A stretch of 64,000 nt of DNA, taken from Fimbriiglobus ruber (GTDB taxonomy: Bacteria > Planctomycetota > Planctomycetia > Gemmatales > Gemmataceae). Location: positions 1,534,712 to 1,598,711 of the forward strand of contig NZ_NIDE01000017.1 of assembly GCF_002197845.1 (NCBI RefSeq), read 5' to 3'. Positions within the stretch are counted from its first letter, which is position 1. The number at the start of each line of letters is the position of its first letter. Shown here one piece after another: positions 25,129 to 34,187 of this stretch. A model generated the notes under the pieces. That model made no database searches. It saw only the letters and a program-made list of their open reading frames with translations, and was not told where the DNA came from. Position numbers and translations under genes: made by a program.

Positions 25129-25949
25129 AAGCCACGATCAGGCTGAAAGAAGCCGAGACGCGGTCTGCGAAGGAGACGAAGACCGGCGCCGACGACGGCT
25201 TGCGGCAGATGCGGCAGGAAAAACTGAGGCTCGCCCAAGAAGGCATGGAGTTAATGTTGGAAAGGATGACCCGCGGGGTTGCGTCGATCATGACTCCCGA
25301 AACTTATGAGTGGTCCAGGCGGGTATTCGAAGCCGAACGGGAGCTCGATCCGTCCAACGCCAACACTCTTGCGGCGGCCCGCGAACACTTCGGCCGGATG
25401 AAATGGAAGGAGGCAGGGGCGATCGAGATCGCCAACGAGGCCGCCAAAACGGGGCAAGTCATACCTCCGAAATGGGAAATGGGTGCCTGCCAACGCTATG
25501 AAGCCGAGATCTGGTTGAAGGAAGCCGAGGGGAAGGCCGCGCCCAAACCCGCCGCAGAGACCCGACCGGACGCACCGAAACCCCAACCCGACTCGAACGC
25601 CGACGACTTACGACTGCTGCGACAGGAAAAGGTGAAAGCCGGTCGCGAGGAGTTGGGGCGCCAGCTCGAACGGTTGAAGCAAGGATCAGGAACGACCTCC
25701 GCGCCGGACGTGTACGAATGGTCGAAGTGGGTGTTCGAAGCCGAGCGCGAACTCGACCCGTCCGGCGCCGGTACGGTCAAGGCCGCCCGCGAACACGTCG
25801 AACGAATGAAGGCGAACGAGGCCCGGGTTACTCAGATCGCAAAGGTAAAACAGGTGAAGCCGCTGGACCTGCAACAGGTCGCCTATCAGCGCGTGGAAGC
25901 CGAGATTTGGTTGAAGGAGGCCGAGGCACGGGCTGCGGCCAAGCCGTAG
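25104..25949 (+). pseudogene. Continuation of the sigma-factor extension: repeats 2 and 3
   Basis: This frame has no start of its own and continues the protein of the sigma gene after the A-run at 25099-25103. It carries the end of repeat 1 (NYRRIEATIRLKEAE), repeat 2 (LRQMRQEKLRLAQEGMELML, YEWSRRVFEAERELDPSNAN, YEAEIWLKEAE) and repeat 3 (LRLLRQEKVKAGREELGRQL, YEWSKWVFEAERELDPSGAG, VEAEIWLKEAE). Each repeat is about 110-115 residues, charged and helical. The repaired protein would be about 687 residues. Codon use matches the sigma gene, supporting one intact gene and a sequence error. Confidence 0.7.
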
Positions 25950-26064
25950 TCATTCAGGGGCAATTCGCACGAATACGGCGGCCGACCAGCCACGGTCGAG
26001 AGAACGTCGCCGGCCGGTATGAGACGTGATCTTGTTTCTAGACATCATGCCATGCAGGTTACAC

Positions 26065-27057
26065 ATGTACAGAATAACCGGCGCGTTCTTGGCGTGTCTC
26101 GGTGTCGCAGGCGTTCTGTCCTGGGTGGCCGGAAATGCGCCGGCCCAGGCGGACAAGCCGCCTCCCGCGGCCGACGCCGCAGCGAAAGAAAAGGTCGCCA
26201 AGGTAACTGTCGATTCGGTGACCAAGGAATGGACCGCCCGCCAGGAAAAAGTCAAAACCGCGGTGTTCGAGTGCAAGATTGAACGGACATGGCACAAAGG
26301 TTCATTCGACGCCGAACCTTTGCCGTACTGGAAGAAAGATCAACACACCCCTCCCGAAGATCTGAAAAGGACGGGGATCAGCCGGGTCGTTTTCGGCGGC
26401 CAAAAATTTCGCTTTGACGATCACATTCCCCGGTGGGATCCCGGAACGGTTGGAACTTACGACAGCAAGCACGTCGATACGTATGACGGGCAACTGGCCA
26501 AGATGCTTTCCGATCCGACGAATTCGCGGCAAAAGTATCCCACCGGTCGTGTCGAAAAGTCTGAGGCATCGTTCGCCGCAAAATTCATCGGCCTTGAGCC
26601 GTACTTCCTCAGTTTTCGCGGCGACCACCCTCAACACTCTCACCGATTAAACTTGTACAAGCCGACCGGCCGCTCGTCCGTGATAGCGGGCAGGACGTGT
26701 GCAGAATTGTCAAGGGAGGTCCCGGCTAATCAGAATCAATACCTGTTATACGTCGATGTCGACAGATTCGTCGTCGTAAAGAAGGTGACCTTGAACAAGC
26801 GACACACCGAGCCGACGTGGCAGATCGACATCTCCTATTCGCCCGACGCGGTCATTGGTTGGGTACCGCAGACGTGGGAATACCGCATCAGAACTGGCCT
26901 CGAAAACAAAGTGAGCGAATCCGGGCGGACGCTGGTCACCAAGTATCAAATCAATCCGGACGTTCCCAAAGAAGAGTTCGATATCGCCTTTCCCCCGGGA
27001 ACGTATGTCGTCGACAAATCGTCGGATAAAGCAGTCGAATACGTTATTCGGTGGTGA
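26065..27057 (+). CDS. Secreted hypothetical protein, C-terminus altered by IS insertion
   Basis: 330-residue protein with a signal peptide (ITGAFLACLGVAGVLSWVAG, cleaved near APAQA). The body begins VDSVTKEWTARQEKVKTAVF and reads as beta-rich, with VDRFVVVKKVTLNKRH and a final FPPGTYVVDKSSDK. This is reminiscent of LolA/outer-membrane lipoprotein-sorting folds, as seen in many planctomycete secreted proteins. The last two residues and stop (RW, TGA) lie inside the IS1-like element that starts at 27050, so the true C-terminus is lost. It follows the sigma gene and may be its target or partner. Start chosen from the signal peptide and an aggt element. Confidence 0.65.
   Translation: MYRITGAFLACLGVAGVLSWVAGNAPAQADKPPPAADAAAKEKVAKVTVDSVTKEWTARQEKVKTAVFECKIERTWHKGSFDAEPLPYWKKDQHTPPEDLKRTGISRVVFGGQKFRFDDHIPRWDPGTVGTYDSKHVDTYDGQLAKMLSDPTNSRQKYPTGRVEKSEASFAAKFIGLEPYFLSFRGDHPQHSHRLNLYKPTGRSSVIAGRTCAELSREVPANQNQYLLYVDVDRFVVVKKVTLNKRHTEPTWQIDISYSPDAVIGWVPQTWEYRIRTGLENKVSESGRTLVTKYQINPDVPKEEFDIAFPPGTYVVDKSSDKAVEYVIRW
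27042..27049. repeat. 8-bp target-site duplication (left), IS1-like copy 2
   Basis: The sequence cgttattc lies directly outside the left inverted repeat and recurs exactly at 28259-28266. Confidence 0.85.
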
Positions 27058-28258
27058 CCTACTTCCGTTGCACAGCCGGGTAGGTCATCCATTCGCTCAC
27101 CGACCACACATGATCGGTGAGCCCCGCCGCCATCGCTGGGGTCCGCTTCTGCCATCGTCCGTCCGCATCGCGGACCCGGAGGGTGCGGACCGGCCAGCAG
27201 AAGTTGTAACTGTAATGGCTGAGCATCGTGGCCGCCCGGTGCGTCTCCCAGTCCTTCGAGAACGCATACGTCTTTCGCACCTTCCGACTACACCGATTCC
27301 GGTCCGTCCCGTTGTGCCGCTCGACGAAGCAGGTGTTGACCACCCGGCTGACGGTCGAGACCGCTAACGCCAGAGCGACGGCCAACATCGTCCCGAACAC
27401 CACCCGGGTGTCGACCTGGACCACCCGCCCGTTCTCCCGGACCTTGTGAACGGTCGCGTACGTGACCTCTGGCGGTAACACCGTCCGCGGTCCCGGTGGG
27501 CGACCCGGGCGACCCGTCGGGGGCGGCGTCACGGTCGTCCCGTACGCGGCCCGGATGGCCTCCGGGTACGCCGGGAGTTCGTCCGATGTGATCAACCGCA
27601 GGACCCGCCCGCCGGTCCGCTGGTGGAAGTCCCGGACGACCGCCGACACGCTCTCGGACGTCCGCTTGCCGACCACCAGGCTCACGATCAAGCGGGTCTC
27701 GGGGTCAATGGCCGTGTGGTCCCAGCAGTCCCCCGGCGGACCTCGTCGGGGGCACAATTCTTCTCCTTGCGGTCGACGAACGACCACTTCTCATCGAACT
27801 GGACTTCGGTCGTCCGAGGGGGAAAAAGCCACGAGTTCATCGTGGAGTTGTTCGGCATGGTGACCGGCCCGGCGGATGTACCGGGTGACCGTATCGGGGT
27901 GGACACCGGTCAATCGAGCGGTCTTCCGCGTGCCGATGCCCTCGGCCACATGAGCGAGGACCGACAGGGCTTTGTCGGCCGGCAACCGGGTATCGAACAG
28001 GGGCGTCCCTTTCCGCTCCGAGAACCGCGTCCGGCAGGTCGAACACCGGAGCAGGCGGGTCTGGTTCGGCCCGTACCGCATGGGCACGGTCAGATTCCCG
28101 TGGCCCCGCTTCCCGTGATCCCGGCACGTCTCGTTGAGGCAGCAGAACCGACTCAGGTCATCCATGACCCACCCACCCAGGACGGCGAATATCCGGACAT
28201 CGGACGTAACTATTTACACCACCTCAGGCTCCGAGTGCAATACTGAACGGACACCACC
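27050..28258 (-). mobile_element. IS1-like insertion sequence, copy 2
   Basis: A 1209-bp element of the same type as the one at 6003-7189 but clearly diverged. The 24-bp inverted repeats (27050-27073 and 28235-28258) share the outer ggtggtg.cc and inner ttgcac, 15 of 24 positions. Flanking cgttattc duplications confirm the borders. The transposase reads leftwards. It has cut the end of the secreted-protein gene, supplying a new stop codon. The coexistence of two such copies suggests that the family has been active in this genome. Confidence 0.85.
27059..28165 (-). pseudogene. IS1-like transposase, copy 2, with conserved +1 shift and an extra break
   Basis: Homologue of the transposase at 6055-7177. 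Frame 1 gives LSRFCCLNETCRDHGKRGHG and CSTCRTRFSERKGTPLFDTR. At gctttttccccct (about 27817-27829) reading must move +1 to continue as VQFDEKWSFVDRKEKNCAPD. The same shift is needed at the same point in copy 1. A second break follows in the C-run 27730-27734; one added base restores GDCWDHTAIDPETRLIVSLV and the rest, including FVERHNGTDRNRCSRKVRKT. The first shift looks functional; the second is either decay or a run-length error. Confidence 0.75.
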
Positions 28259-28266
28259 CGTTATTC
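28259..28266. repeat. 8-bp target-site duplication (right), IS1-like copy 2
   Basis: Exact copy of cgttattc from 27042-27049, directly outside the right inverted repeat. Confidence 0.85.
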
Positions 28267-28597
28267 AATGGAGAGCCGGGAGGCAAAATCCCTTCAAGTT
28301 CTCGGCCCACTTACGAGAAACTCAAGCAAACTCCCCAACGGTAGCGGGCGGCGGGAACGGTCGTTCGGCGTCACCGGCAACCGTAACCGGATCGACGCGG
28401 GAGTGCCATTCCGCAACAGCGCCCGGAAAAAGGAGATTTCTTGTTCCACGCGGCAGATCGTGGGGGGGCTTTTGGTCGCGAGAATGGGTGGCGGTCGGTG
28501 CCTCGGGTGGAATCGGCGGGAGCCCGGAGTCACCGGGCGCCGACTCCACGCTCATTCTTCTGAGCTCACACCACCGCCGCCTTCCTACAACAGCCCC
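28267..28597. other. 331-bp stretch after the IS, no clear gene
   Basis: No independent gene is supported. If the IS and one target copy are removed, the frame of the secreted protein stays open from here to a TGA at 28599-28601, overlapping the ATG of the HAD gene. The composition (many Ser, Arg, Gly) is not very protein-like, so this may be chance. The promoter of the HAD-aroA pair probably lies here. Confidence 0.4.
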
Positions 28598-29290
28598 ATG
28601 AACACCGCGCCAGAACACGCCGTCATTTGGGACGTGGACGGGACCCTCGTCGACACGGCCGAGCAGCACTTCCGGTCCTGGGAACACCTGGCCGCCGAGA
28701 TCGGCCGCCCGTTCACCCGCGCCGACTTCGCCGCCACGTTCGGCTGGCGGAACCCGGAAATCATCCGCCACCTGTTCTTCCCCGACGCCACCGACGCCCG
28801 CTGCGCCGACCTCGGCCTCCGGAAAGAAACCTTCTACCGCGCCAGCGTCCGCGACCACGGTGTCGCCCTGCTGCCGGGAGTTGCCAAGCTCTTGGCCGCG
28901 AGCGCGGCGGCGGGGTGGCCGCAGGCGATCGGGTCGTCCGCGCCGCGCGGGAACCTCGATCAGCTCCTCGGCGTCACCGGCACTCTGCACTACTTCGACG
29001 CGATCGTGAGCGGCGAAGACGTGACCCGTGGGAAGCCGGACCCGGAAGTGTTCCTGGCCGCCGCCCACAAACTCGGCGTCGACCCGGCCAGGTGCGTGGT
29101 GTTCGAGGACGCGGTGGCCGGCGTGCAGGCGGCGAAGGCGGCCGGGATGAAGTGCGTGGCCGTCCGGTTCGTCGGCCACCACCCCGCGGACACCCTCCGC
29201 GCGGCCGGCGCGGACCTGCTCGTCGAATCGCTGAACGAAGTCGATGCCGGGGCGGTCCGGTCCCTCTTCGCGAAAGGGCTCCCCCGATGA
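28598..29290 (+). CDS. HAD-family phosphatase / beta-phosphoglucomutase-like
   Basis: 230-residue HAD hydrolase acting on a small phosphorylated metabolite. Motif I is IWDVDGTLVDTAEQH (both Asp present), motif II QAIGSSAPRGN, motif III the Lys of GKPDPEVFLAA, and motif IV VVFEDAVAGVQAAKAAGMKC. The helical cap between motifs I and II is of the subclass I type (WEHLAAEIGRPFTRADFAAT). Residue choice is nearest beta-phosphoglucomutase/phosphoglycolate phosphatase-like enzymes. Its TGA overlaps the ATG of aroA (atga), so the two are translated together. Whether it serves the shikimate pathway is not shown. Confidence 0.85.
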   Translation: MNTAPEHAVIWDVDGTLVDTAEQHFRSWEHLAAEIGRPFTRADFAATFGWRNPEIIRHLFFPDATDARCADLGLRKETFYRASVRDHGVALLPGVAKLLAASAAAGWPQAIGSSAPRGNLDQLLGVTGTLHYFDAIVSGEDVTRGKPDPEVFLAAAHKLGVDPARCVVFEDAVAGVQAAKAAGMKCVAVRFVGHHPADTLRAAGADLLVESLNEVDAGAVRSLFAKGLPR

Positions 29291-30609
29291 GCGAACTCGC
29301 GTTCACTTACCCGGCCCGCCTCCCGATCGTGCCGCTGACGGCCACGCCGAAGACATCAGCCGCCGTGCCCGGGAGCAAGAGCATCACCAACCGGGCGCTG
29401 GTCCTGGCCGCCCTCGGCGGCGCCCCCGACGGCTGTCTGCTCACCGGCGCGCTGCGGAGCGAAGACACCGAGGTGATGATCGACTGCCTCCGCCGGCTCG
29501 GCATCCAGGTTCAGGAAGACTGGGCCGCGGCGACGATCCGCGTCAACAATCCCGTGCCGGGCGGCATCCCGGCGACGGTCGCTGACCTGTTCGTCGGCAA
29601 CTCGGGCACGACGGTCCGTTTCCTGGCCGCGATGGTCGCCCTGGGCCGCGGGCGCTACCGCCTCGACGGCATCCCGCGGATGCGCGAGCGGCCGATCCGC
29701 GACCTGCTCGACGCCCTCGCCCAACTCGGCGTCAAGGCGGAGAGCGAGACCGGCACCGGCTGTCCGCCAGTGGTGATCGAGTCCGAGGGATTCCGGGCCG
29801 GTTCGGTCCGCATCCGGGCTGACAAAAGCAGCCAGTTCCTGAGCGCGCTACTCATGGCGGCGGCTTACGCCGGCGACAACCCCGACCACGCCGCGACGAC
29901 GATTCACCTGGACGGCCCCCGCGTCTCCGAGCCGTACATTGACATGACGCTGGCGATGATGCGGACGTGGGGGCTGGTCGTCGAGCGACCGGCGCCGGAC
30001 GCCTTCCGCATCCCGACCGGGCACCGCACCGCGGTCGCCGAGTACGCGATCGAGCCCGACGCCTCGGCCGCGTCGTACTTCTGGGCCGCCGCCGCGATCA
30101 CCGGCGGCCGCGTGACGGTCCGCGACTTAACCAAGGCGTCCCTCCAGGGCGACGTGCTGTTCGTGGACGTCCTCGAACAGATGGGCTGCCGCGTCGAGGA
30201 ATGCGAGTCCGGAATCACGGTCCACGGCCGACCGCTCGCGGGCGTGGACGTGGACATGAACGCGATCAGCGACACGGTGATGACGCTCGGCGCCGTCGCG
30301 TGCTTCGCCACCGGACCGACGACGATCCGCAACGTCGCCCACATCCGGCACAAGGAGACGGACCGGATCGCCGCCGTCGCCACGGAACTGCGCAAGCTCG
30401 GCGCGGGCGTCGACGAGTTCGCGGACGGGCTGACGATCACGCCGCGGCCGCTGACGGGCTGCGCGGTCGACACGTACAACGACCACCGGATGGCCATGAG
30501 CCTCGCGCTGATCGGGCTGAGGATCTCGGGTGTGGTCGTCAACGACCCGGGGTGCGTGGTGAAGACGTACCCCGGCTTCTGGCAGGATCTGGAAAAGCTG
30601 CGGAGGTGA
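29287..30609 (+). CDS. aroA: 3-phosphoshikimate 1-carboxyvinyltransferase (EPSP synthase)
   Basis: Sixth step of the shikimate pathway: joins phosphoenolpyruvate to shikimate 3-phosphate in the cytoplasm. The 440 residues are the normal length. Substrate-binding motifs are all present: PGSKSITNRALVLAALGGAP, LFVGNSGTTVRFLAAMVALG, RMRERPIRDLLDAL, IRADKSSQFLSALLMAA, HKETDRIAAVATELRKLG, and VDTYNDHRMAMSLALIGL. The ending is VKTYPGFWQDLEKL. GNSGTT replaces the more common GNAGTA, resembling variants in some class II-type enzymes. It overlaps the HAD gene by four bases and converges on the gene at 30628, only 18 bases away. Confidence 0.96.
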   Translation: MSELAFTYPARLPIVPLTATPKTSAAVPGSKSITNRALVLAALGGAPDGCLLTGALRSEDTEVMIDCLRRLGIQVQEDWAAATIRVNNPVPGGIPATVADLFVGNSGTTVRFLAAMVALGRGRYRLDGIPRMRERPIRDLLDALAQLGVKAESETGTGCPPVVIESEGFRAGSVRIRADKSSQFLSALLMAAAYAGDNPDHAATTIHLDGPRVSEPYIDMTLAMMRTWGLVVERPAPDAFRIPTGHRTAVAEYAIEPDASAASYFWAAAAITGGRVTVRDLTKASLQGDVLFVDVLEQMGCRVEECESGITVHGRPLAGVDVDMNAISDTVMTLGAVACFATGPTTIRNVAHIRHKETDRIAAVATELRKLGAGVDEFADGLTITPRPLTGCAVDTYNDHRMAMSLALIGLRISGVVVNDPGCVVKTYPGFWQDLEKLRR

Positions 30610-30627
30610 CACCGCCCGGCCGCGTGT

Positions 30628-31524
30628 TCACTTCGGCAGAAGCCCGGGCGTGACGGTGAAGAAGCCGAGCCAGTACGGCAGTTCCCGGTCCGAGATGCTG
30701 GAATCCGCGCGGGGGGCGGTGAACAGTTCCTTGCCGTTGTAGGCGAGGTGCAATTCGGCGTGGGCGAGGCGGCCGGTGGCGTACTGCCAGACGGTTTTCG
30801 TCTTGTCGTTCGGGCTTACCCGGGCCTCGATGTAGAGCATGATCTCCGGGTTGGTGCCGTTGGCGAAGGTGAACAGCCCGCCGTCCAGGAGGCCGGCGGC
30901 TTCGTCCCGGTATGTGTGCAGCGGCCGGTCGAGCAGGCGGAGGTCGTACCGGGTGTTGTTGGGGTCCCAGAACTCGTGGCCGGCGAACTTCTGGGCGAGT
31001 TGCTTCATCTGCCGCTGGCGCTGGGCGGTGGTGGCCGCCGGGGGCGGGGCGCCGGGGATGTCCCTGGGCTCGGTGGCCGACGTGTTCTCGCCCCACCAGG
31101 GGGCGTCGACCCAGCGGCCGCGGAGCTTGCTGCCGGACGTGTTGCAGACGGCGAACAACCATTTCTGGCGGTTGACGGTGTCCTGGAAGAGTTCGAGGAG
31201 GGCGACCGGCCGCCCCTTCTCGCCCCACGCCCACAGGCTGCCGCGGTCGTTGTCCCGCGTCAAATCGCCGTAGAGGAGCAGGGGTTTCTCGATCTGCTTG
31301 ACCTTGCCCCACGCGTCGCCGGTCGAAATTTCCAGGTCGACCGCGGCGATGATCCGGGCCGCCTCGCGGAGCGATTCCGAGTCGGCGCCCGGCTCCCCCT
31401 TCCCCGGTTGGGGCTTGGCCATCGGTGACTCTTGCGGCGCCCCGACGAGTGGGGTCGAGACGACCAGTGCCGACAGGACCAGGACGTGAACTCGGACCGC
31501 GATCGTTCGTTGTCGCCGCGTCAT
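30628..31524 (-). CDS. Secreted hypothetical protein, 298 residues
   Basis: Exported protein with an N-terminal signal (TIAVRVHVLVLSALVVSTPL). The body has no recognised domain. Noted segments are IIAAVDLEISTGDAWGKVKQ, the Trp-rich RGRWVDAPWWGENTS, a QRQRQMKQLAQKFAGHEFWD stretch and a C-terminal beta-rich part (LPYWLGFFTVTPGLLPK). A strong ribosome-binding site (caggaga, six bases before ATG) fixes the start at 31524, inside a longer open frame. It is transcribed alone. Similar proteins appear to be common in Gemmataceae, but a function cannot be given. Confidence 0.75.
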   Translation of the reverse strand: MTRRQRTIAVRVHVLVLSALVVSTPLVGAPQESPMAKPQPGKGEPGADSESLREAARIIAAVDLEISTGDAWGKVKQIEKPLLLYGDLTRDNDRGSLWAWGEKGRPVALLELFQDTVNRQKWLFAVCNTSGSKLRGRWVDAPWWGENTSATEPRDIPGAPPPAATTAQRQRQMKQLAQKFAGHEFWDPNNTRYDLRLLDRPLHTYRDEAAGLLDGGLFTFANGTNPEIMLYIEARVSPNDKTKTVWQYATGRLAHAELHLAYNGKELFTAPRADSSISDRELPYWLGFFTVTPGLLPK

Positions 31525-31781
31525 GGGTTCTCCTGATTCACAGGCTCTTGAGAGGTCGCGGGCTACGCCGCGCGAGAAAGGTCGAGTCCAGCCGCTCTTA
31601 CCCGGGGCGTCGACCGGCCGAGGCGGCCAATTTTCAGACACCGTGTCTTGAGCGACAAGTCCGATGGTATCCGATGGGAAAGCGGGTGCAAGTGGTTACT
31701 TCAGGTATGCGGTCGTCGTTTTGGATTACACATTCGCCCGGGCCGCCTGCCGCTCCTACTCCGGTCTGGGAACGTCGGTCT

Positions 31782-32903
31782 CTATCCTGCGACCTTTCGC
31801 ATGACCCATTCGAGCGGGCCGTGCCGGAAGACCATCTTCCAAACGCTGGAAACCAGGACCGCGACCGCGAAGAAACCGACCCCGCACCCCGCGGCGACCG
31901 GCAGCGACTGTGAGCCCACCAGGTCGAGGGCGACGACCGTGCCCAGGCCGAGCATGATGTGGGCGAAGTACCAGGTGAGCGCCATCTGGCCCGTGGCGAC
32001 CAGCGGCCGCCACCCGCGGGACGGCTCCCGCCCCGTCAAGCGGACGCACAGGGCGATGACGGCCGTCGCTGCCCCGCCGCTCGCCAGCAGGAAGAGTGGC
32101 AGTGCCGGCATCGACTCGGTCCCGAACAGTGCCCGGATCGTCTCGACGTCCATCCCACCCGGGTGGGCGAGGAAGTACGCGACGCAGAGTCGCGAGACGG
32201 CTTCCGCACCGAGCGCTGTGCCCGCCGCAATAAGTAAGACGCGGCTGTTCACTGCCCGATTGCCCAGGTCCAGCCGGCCGAGCCACATCCCGAAGAAGAG
32301 GAACCCGGCCCACGGGAAGACGCTCCGGAATCCGTCGTAAAACAGGTTGCGGACCAGGCCCGCGGGGGTCCAGAGGTGGTGGTAGGTCAACGTGGCCCAG
32401 TCCCAGTTCTGCCCGAAATCCAGCGCGAGGAGCAGAGCCACGAAGCCGGCCGCGCAGCCGAGGGCGACGAGCCACAGCCGACGGTCGGACGCCGGGATCA
32501 AGCGGGAGGCCAGCAGGAGCGACACGCCGTAGACGCGGAGAATGTCTCCGGGCCAGATCCGCAAGTTCAGGAACCCGAGAACGAGGAGAACGACCCCGCG
32601 GCGGACGAGAACCGCCCGCGCCCGGGCAACGCCATCCTTGTCCGCGCCCAAGACGACCCGCCGGGACATCAGGGTGACGCCGACGCCGGCGAGGACGACG
32701 AAGGTGGCCGCGGCCCGGCCGTCGAGGAGGCTCAAGACGGCGGTGAGCCAGCCGGGGCCGCTGCGGTCGGCCGCCAGGACGAGGGAAAAGTGGACGACCA
32801 CCATCCCCAGGATGGCAAGAGCGCGGGCGACATCGTACCCGATGATCCGCTCGGTTGGGGTGGCTCGCGACCCGGTTTCCGTGGCGGGTTGCACTGCACT
32901 CAC
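31782..32903 (-). CDS. Acyltransferase-like integral membrane protein (HGSNAT/DUF1624-DUF418 type)
   Basis: 373-residue protein with about ten membrane spans. The first reads GYDVARALAILGMVVVHF, the hallmark R..D..R.....MV..H pattern of the heparan-alpha-glucosaminide acetyltransferase catalytic domain and of DUF418/DUF1624 proteins. Later spans include AATFVVLAGVGVTLM, VLLVLGFLNLRIWPGDIL and MALTWYFAHIMLGLGTVVAL, where WY.H is also typical. It probably transfers an acyl group across the membrane to an unknown acceptor. It stands alone. The exact subfamily is uncertain. Confidence 0.78.
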   Translation of the reverse strand: MSAVQPATETGSRATPTERIIGYDVARALAILGMVVVHFSLVLAADRSGPGWLTAVLSLLDGRAAATFVVLAGVGVTLMSRRVVLGADKDGVARARAVLVRRGVVLLVLGFLNLRIWPGDILRVYGVSLLLASRLIPASDRRLWLVALGCAAGFVALLLALDFGQNWDWATLTYHHLWTPAGLVRNLFYDGFRSVFPWAGFLFFGMWLGRLDLGNRAVNSRVLLIAAGTALGAEAVSRLCVAYFLAHPGGMDVETIRALFGTESMPALPLFLLASGGAATAVIALCVRLTGREPSRGWRPLVATGQMALTWYFAHIMLGLGTVVALDLVGSQSLPVAAGCGVGFFAVAVLVSSVWKMVFRHGPLEWVMRKVAG

Positions 32904-33012
32904 TCCTTGCGCCGAGTCTTGGGGCGGAAGCCCGTTGCGGCCGAATGACGACTCTCGGCCGGAGTCTGCGGCGAGCCAACTGACCCGGGACGTTAGACTG
33001 AGTGCCCGCCGC

Positions 33013-33507
33013 TCAACTCAGGATGCGATCCATCTCCCGCCACAACTCGTCACACAACCCCGGGCGGTGTGCGGCTGCTTGGAACTCCGGGTGTTCCCGG
33101 CGGTACATCCCCAGTTTGGACGCTGGGCCGCCGGCGGCCGACTCGCGGAGGTTGGCCAACCGGTCGGCGGCCTTGACGACCAGGGCCAACTCTTTCCCGC
33201 TCGCGACGGCGGACAGCTTGGCGTTGGTGCGGGCTTTCCGGTCCCTCCGATTCGCCCCTGGTTCGTCGGTCACGATTCCCACGATGGCCGCCACGTCGTC
33301 GCCGAACTCCCTCCGCACGTCTTCAAGGGAGGTTGCAGTATCCTCGACGACATCATGGAGGTAGCCAATGGCCTGGGCCTGCTCGCCATACGGGGCGAGG
33401 AGTGCGGCCACGGCGTCGAGGTGATCGGCGTACGGTCGGTCGCCGTAACGTTGGTCACCGTGGGCTGAGACGGCGAACTCCCGGGCACGTACTACCGTTT
33501 TGTCCAT
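33013..33507 (-). CDS. Small HD-domain protein, (p)ppGpp hydrolase-like
   Basis: 164-residue single-domain protein of the SpoT/MESH1 HD type, which removes pyrophosphate from (p)ppGpp. Visible signature: AREFAVSAHGDQRYGDRPYA with H for metal binding, DHLDAVAALLAPYG, then IGYLHDVVEDTATSLEDVRR (the HD pair) and VVKAADRLANLRESA (the D..N metal and base site). There is no synthetase domain. The start follows gggagcg at a good distance. It stands between unrelated genes. It may be a small alarmone hydrolase, but other nucleotide substrates are possible. Confidence 0.8.
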   Translation of the reverse strand: MDKTVVRAREFAVSAHGDQRYGDRPYADHLDAVAALLAPYGEQAQAIGYLHDVVEDTATSLEDVRREFGDDVAAIVGIVTDEPGANRRDRKARTNAKLSAVASGKELALVVKAADRLANLRESAAGGPASKLGMYRREHPEFQAAAHRPGLCDELWREMDRILS

Positions 33508-33645
33508 CCAACACGCTCCCTTCGCCTGGCAACGATGCTCAACAGCGGCGGGACACCAGTGAGTTGGGAGACCCAGAAACGAATCATGCCCCGCCGTCTG
33601 CTGCAGCGGAGGGTTCGACGGGCCTCATGCCCGGCATTCACCACG

Positions 33646-33984
33646 CTACCAATTATTGCCCCATTGCCGCAGAACCCGGAATGCGGGCTGGCCCCCGTGC
33701 TCGCAGATGAGCTGTATGCCGAAGCTCGGGATCAGCAGCCGCGCCCCGTCGGTTGCTTCGATCTCCAGGAACCCGCTCACCAACCCGGACGAGAACTCGG
33801 TGATCCGATCGAAAGTGCGGATGCCCACGAACCGAACGTCCTCATACAGCCGCTCCTCGCCCGTAGCCAAGCAGTACACGTCGTATCGCTTCTCCGTGTC
33901 GAACTGGGATACCGGGATGTGGTTGGCTTGCTCCACTGCTGTGGGGGGCGTGGGAGCCGGTTGTCGCGATCCGAACAGCCCCAT
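33646..33984 (-). CDS. Hypothetical protein, 112 residues
   Basis: Not recognised. A short Pro-rich start (MGLFGSRQPAPTPPTAVEQA) is followed by a compact beta-rich domain: DVYCLATGEERLYEDVRFVG, then LEIEATDGARLLIPSFGIQL and ICEHGG. The strong ribosome-binding site ggaggt six bases before the ATG fixes the start at 33984 and shortens a longer open frame. Many Gemmata relatives carry small proteins that begin with a similar MGLF stretch, but no domain name can be given. Confidence 0.65.
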   Translation of the reverse strand: MGLFGSRQPAPTPPTAVEQANHIPVSQFDTEKRYDVYCLATGEERLYEDVRFVGIRTFDRITEFSSGLVSGFLEIEATDGARLLIPSFGIQLICEHGGQPAFRVLRQWGNNW

Positions 33985-34187
33985 CTGCTGTACCTCCGCG
34001 GCCGAAAGAATCCGTGCAAGTTGGATTTGGTACGGTGAAGGGTGTCGCCCGTCATCGTGTGGAAGACCTGTGCTGGCGTCGGATCTCATTATGGCGATCA
34101 ATCTCGGCCGACACCAGCCGGTCGCGTCTCTGGTCTCTGGTTGCCCCTTGGCAACACGCTACGAGGTTCGGCGCGAACACCTACAAC

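Noticed and set aside
28267-28601. Separate gene in the open frame ending at the HAD start
   Set aside because: No start signal, Ser/Arg/Gly-rich composition; at best a tail of the IS-cut secreted protein.
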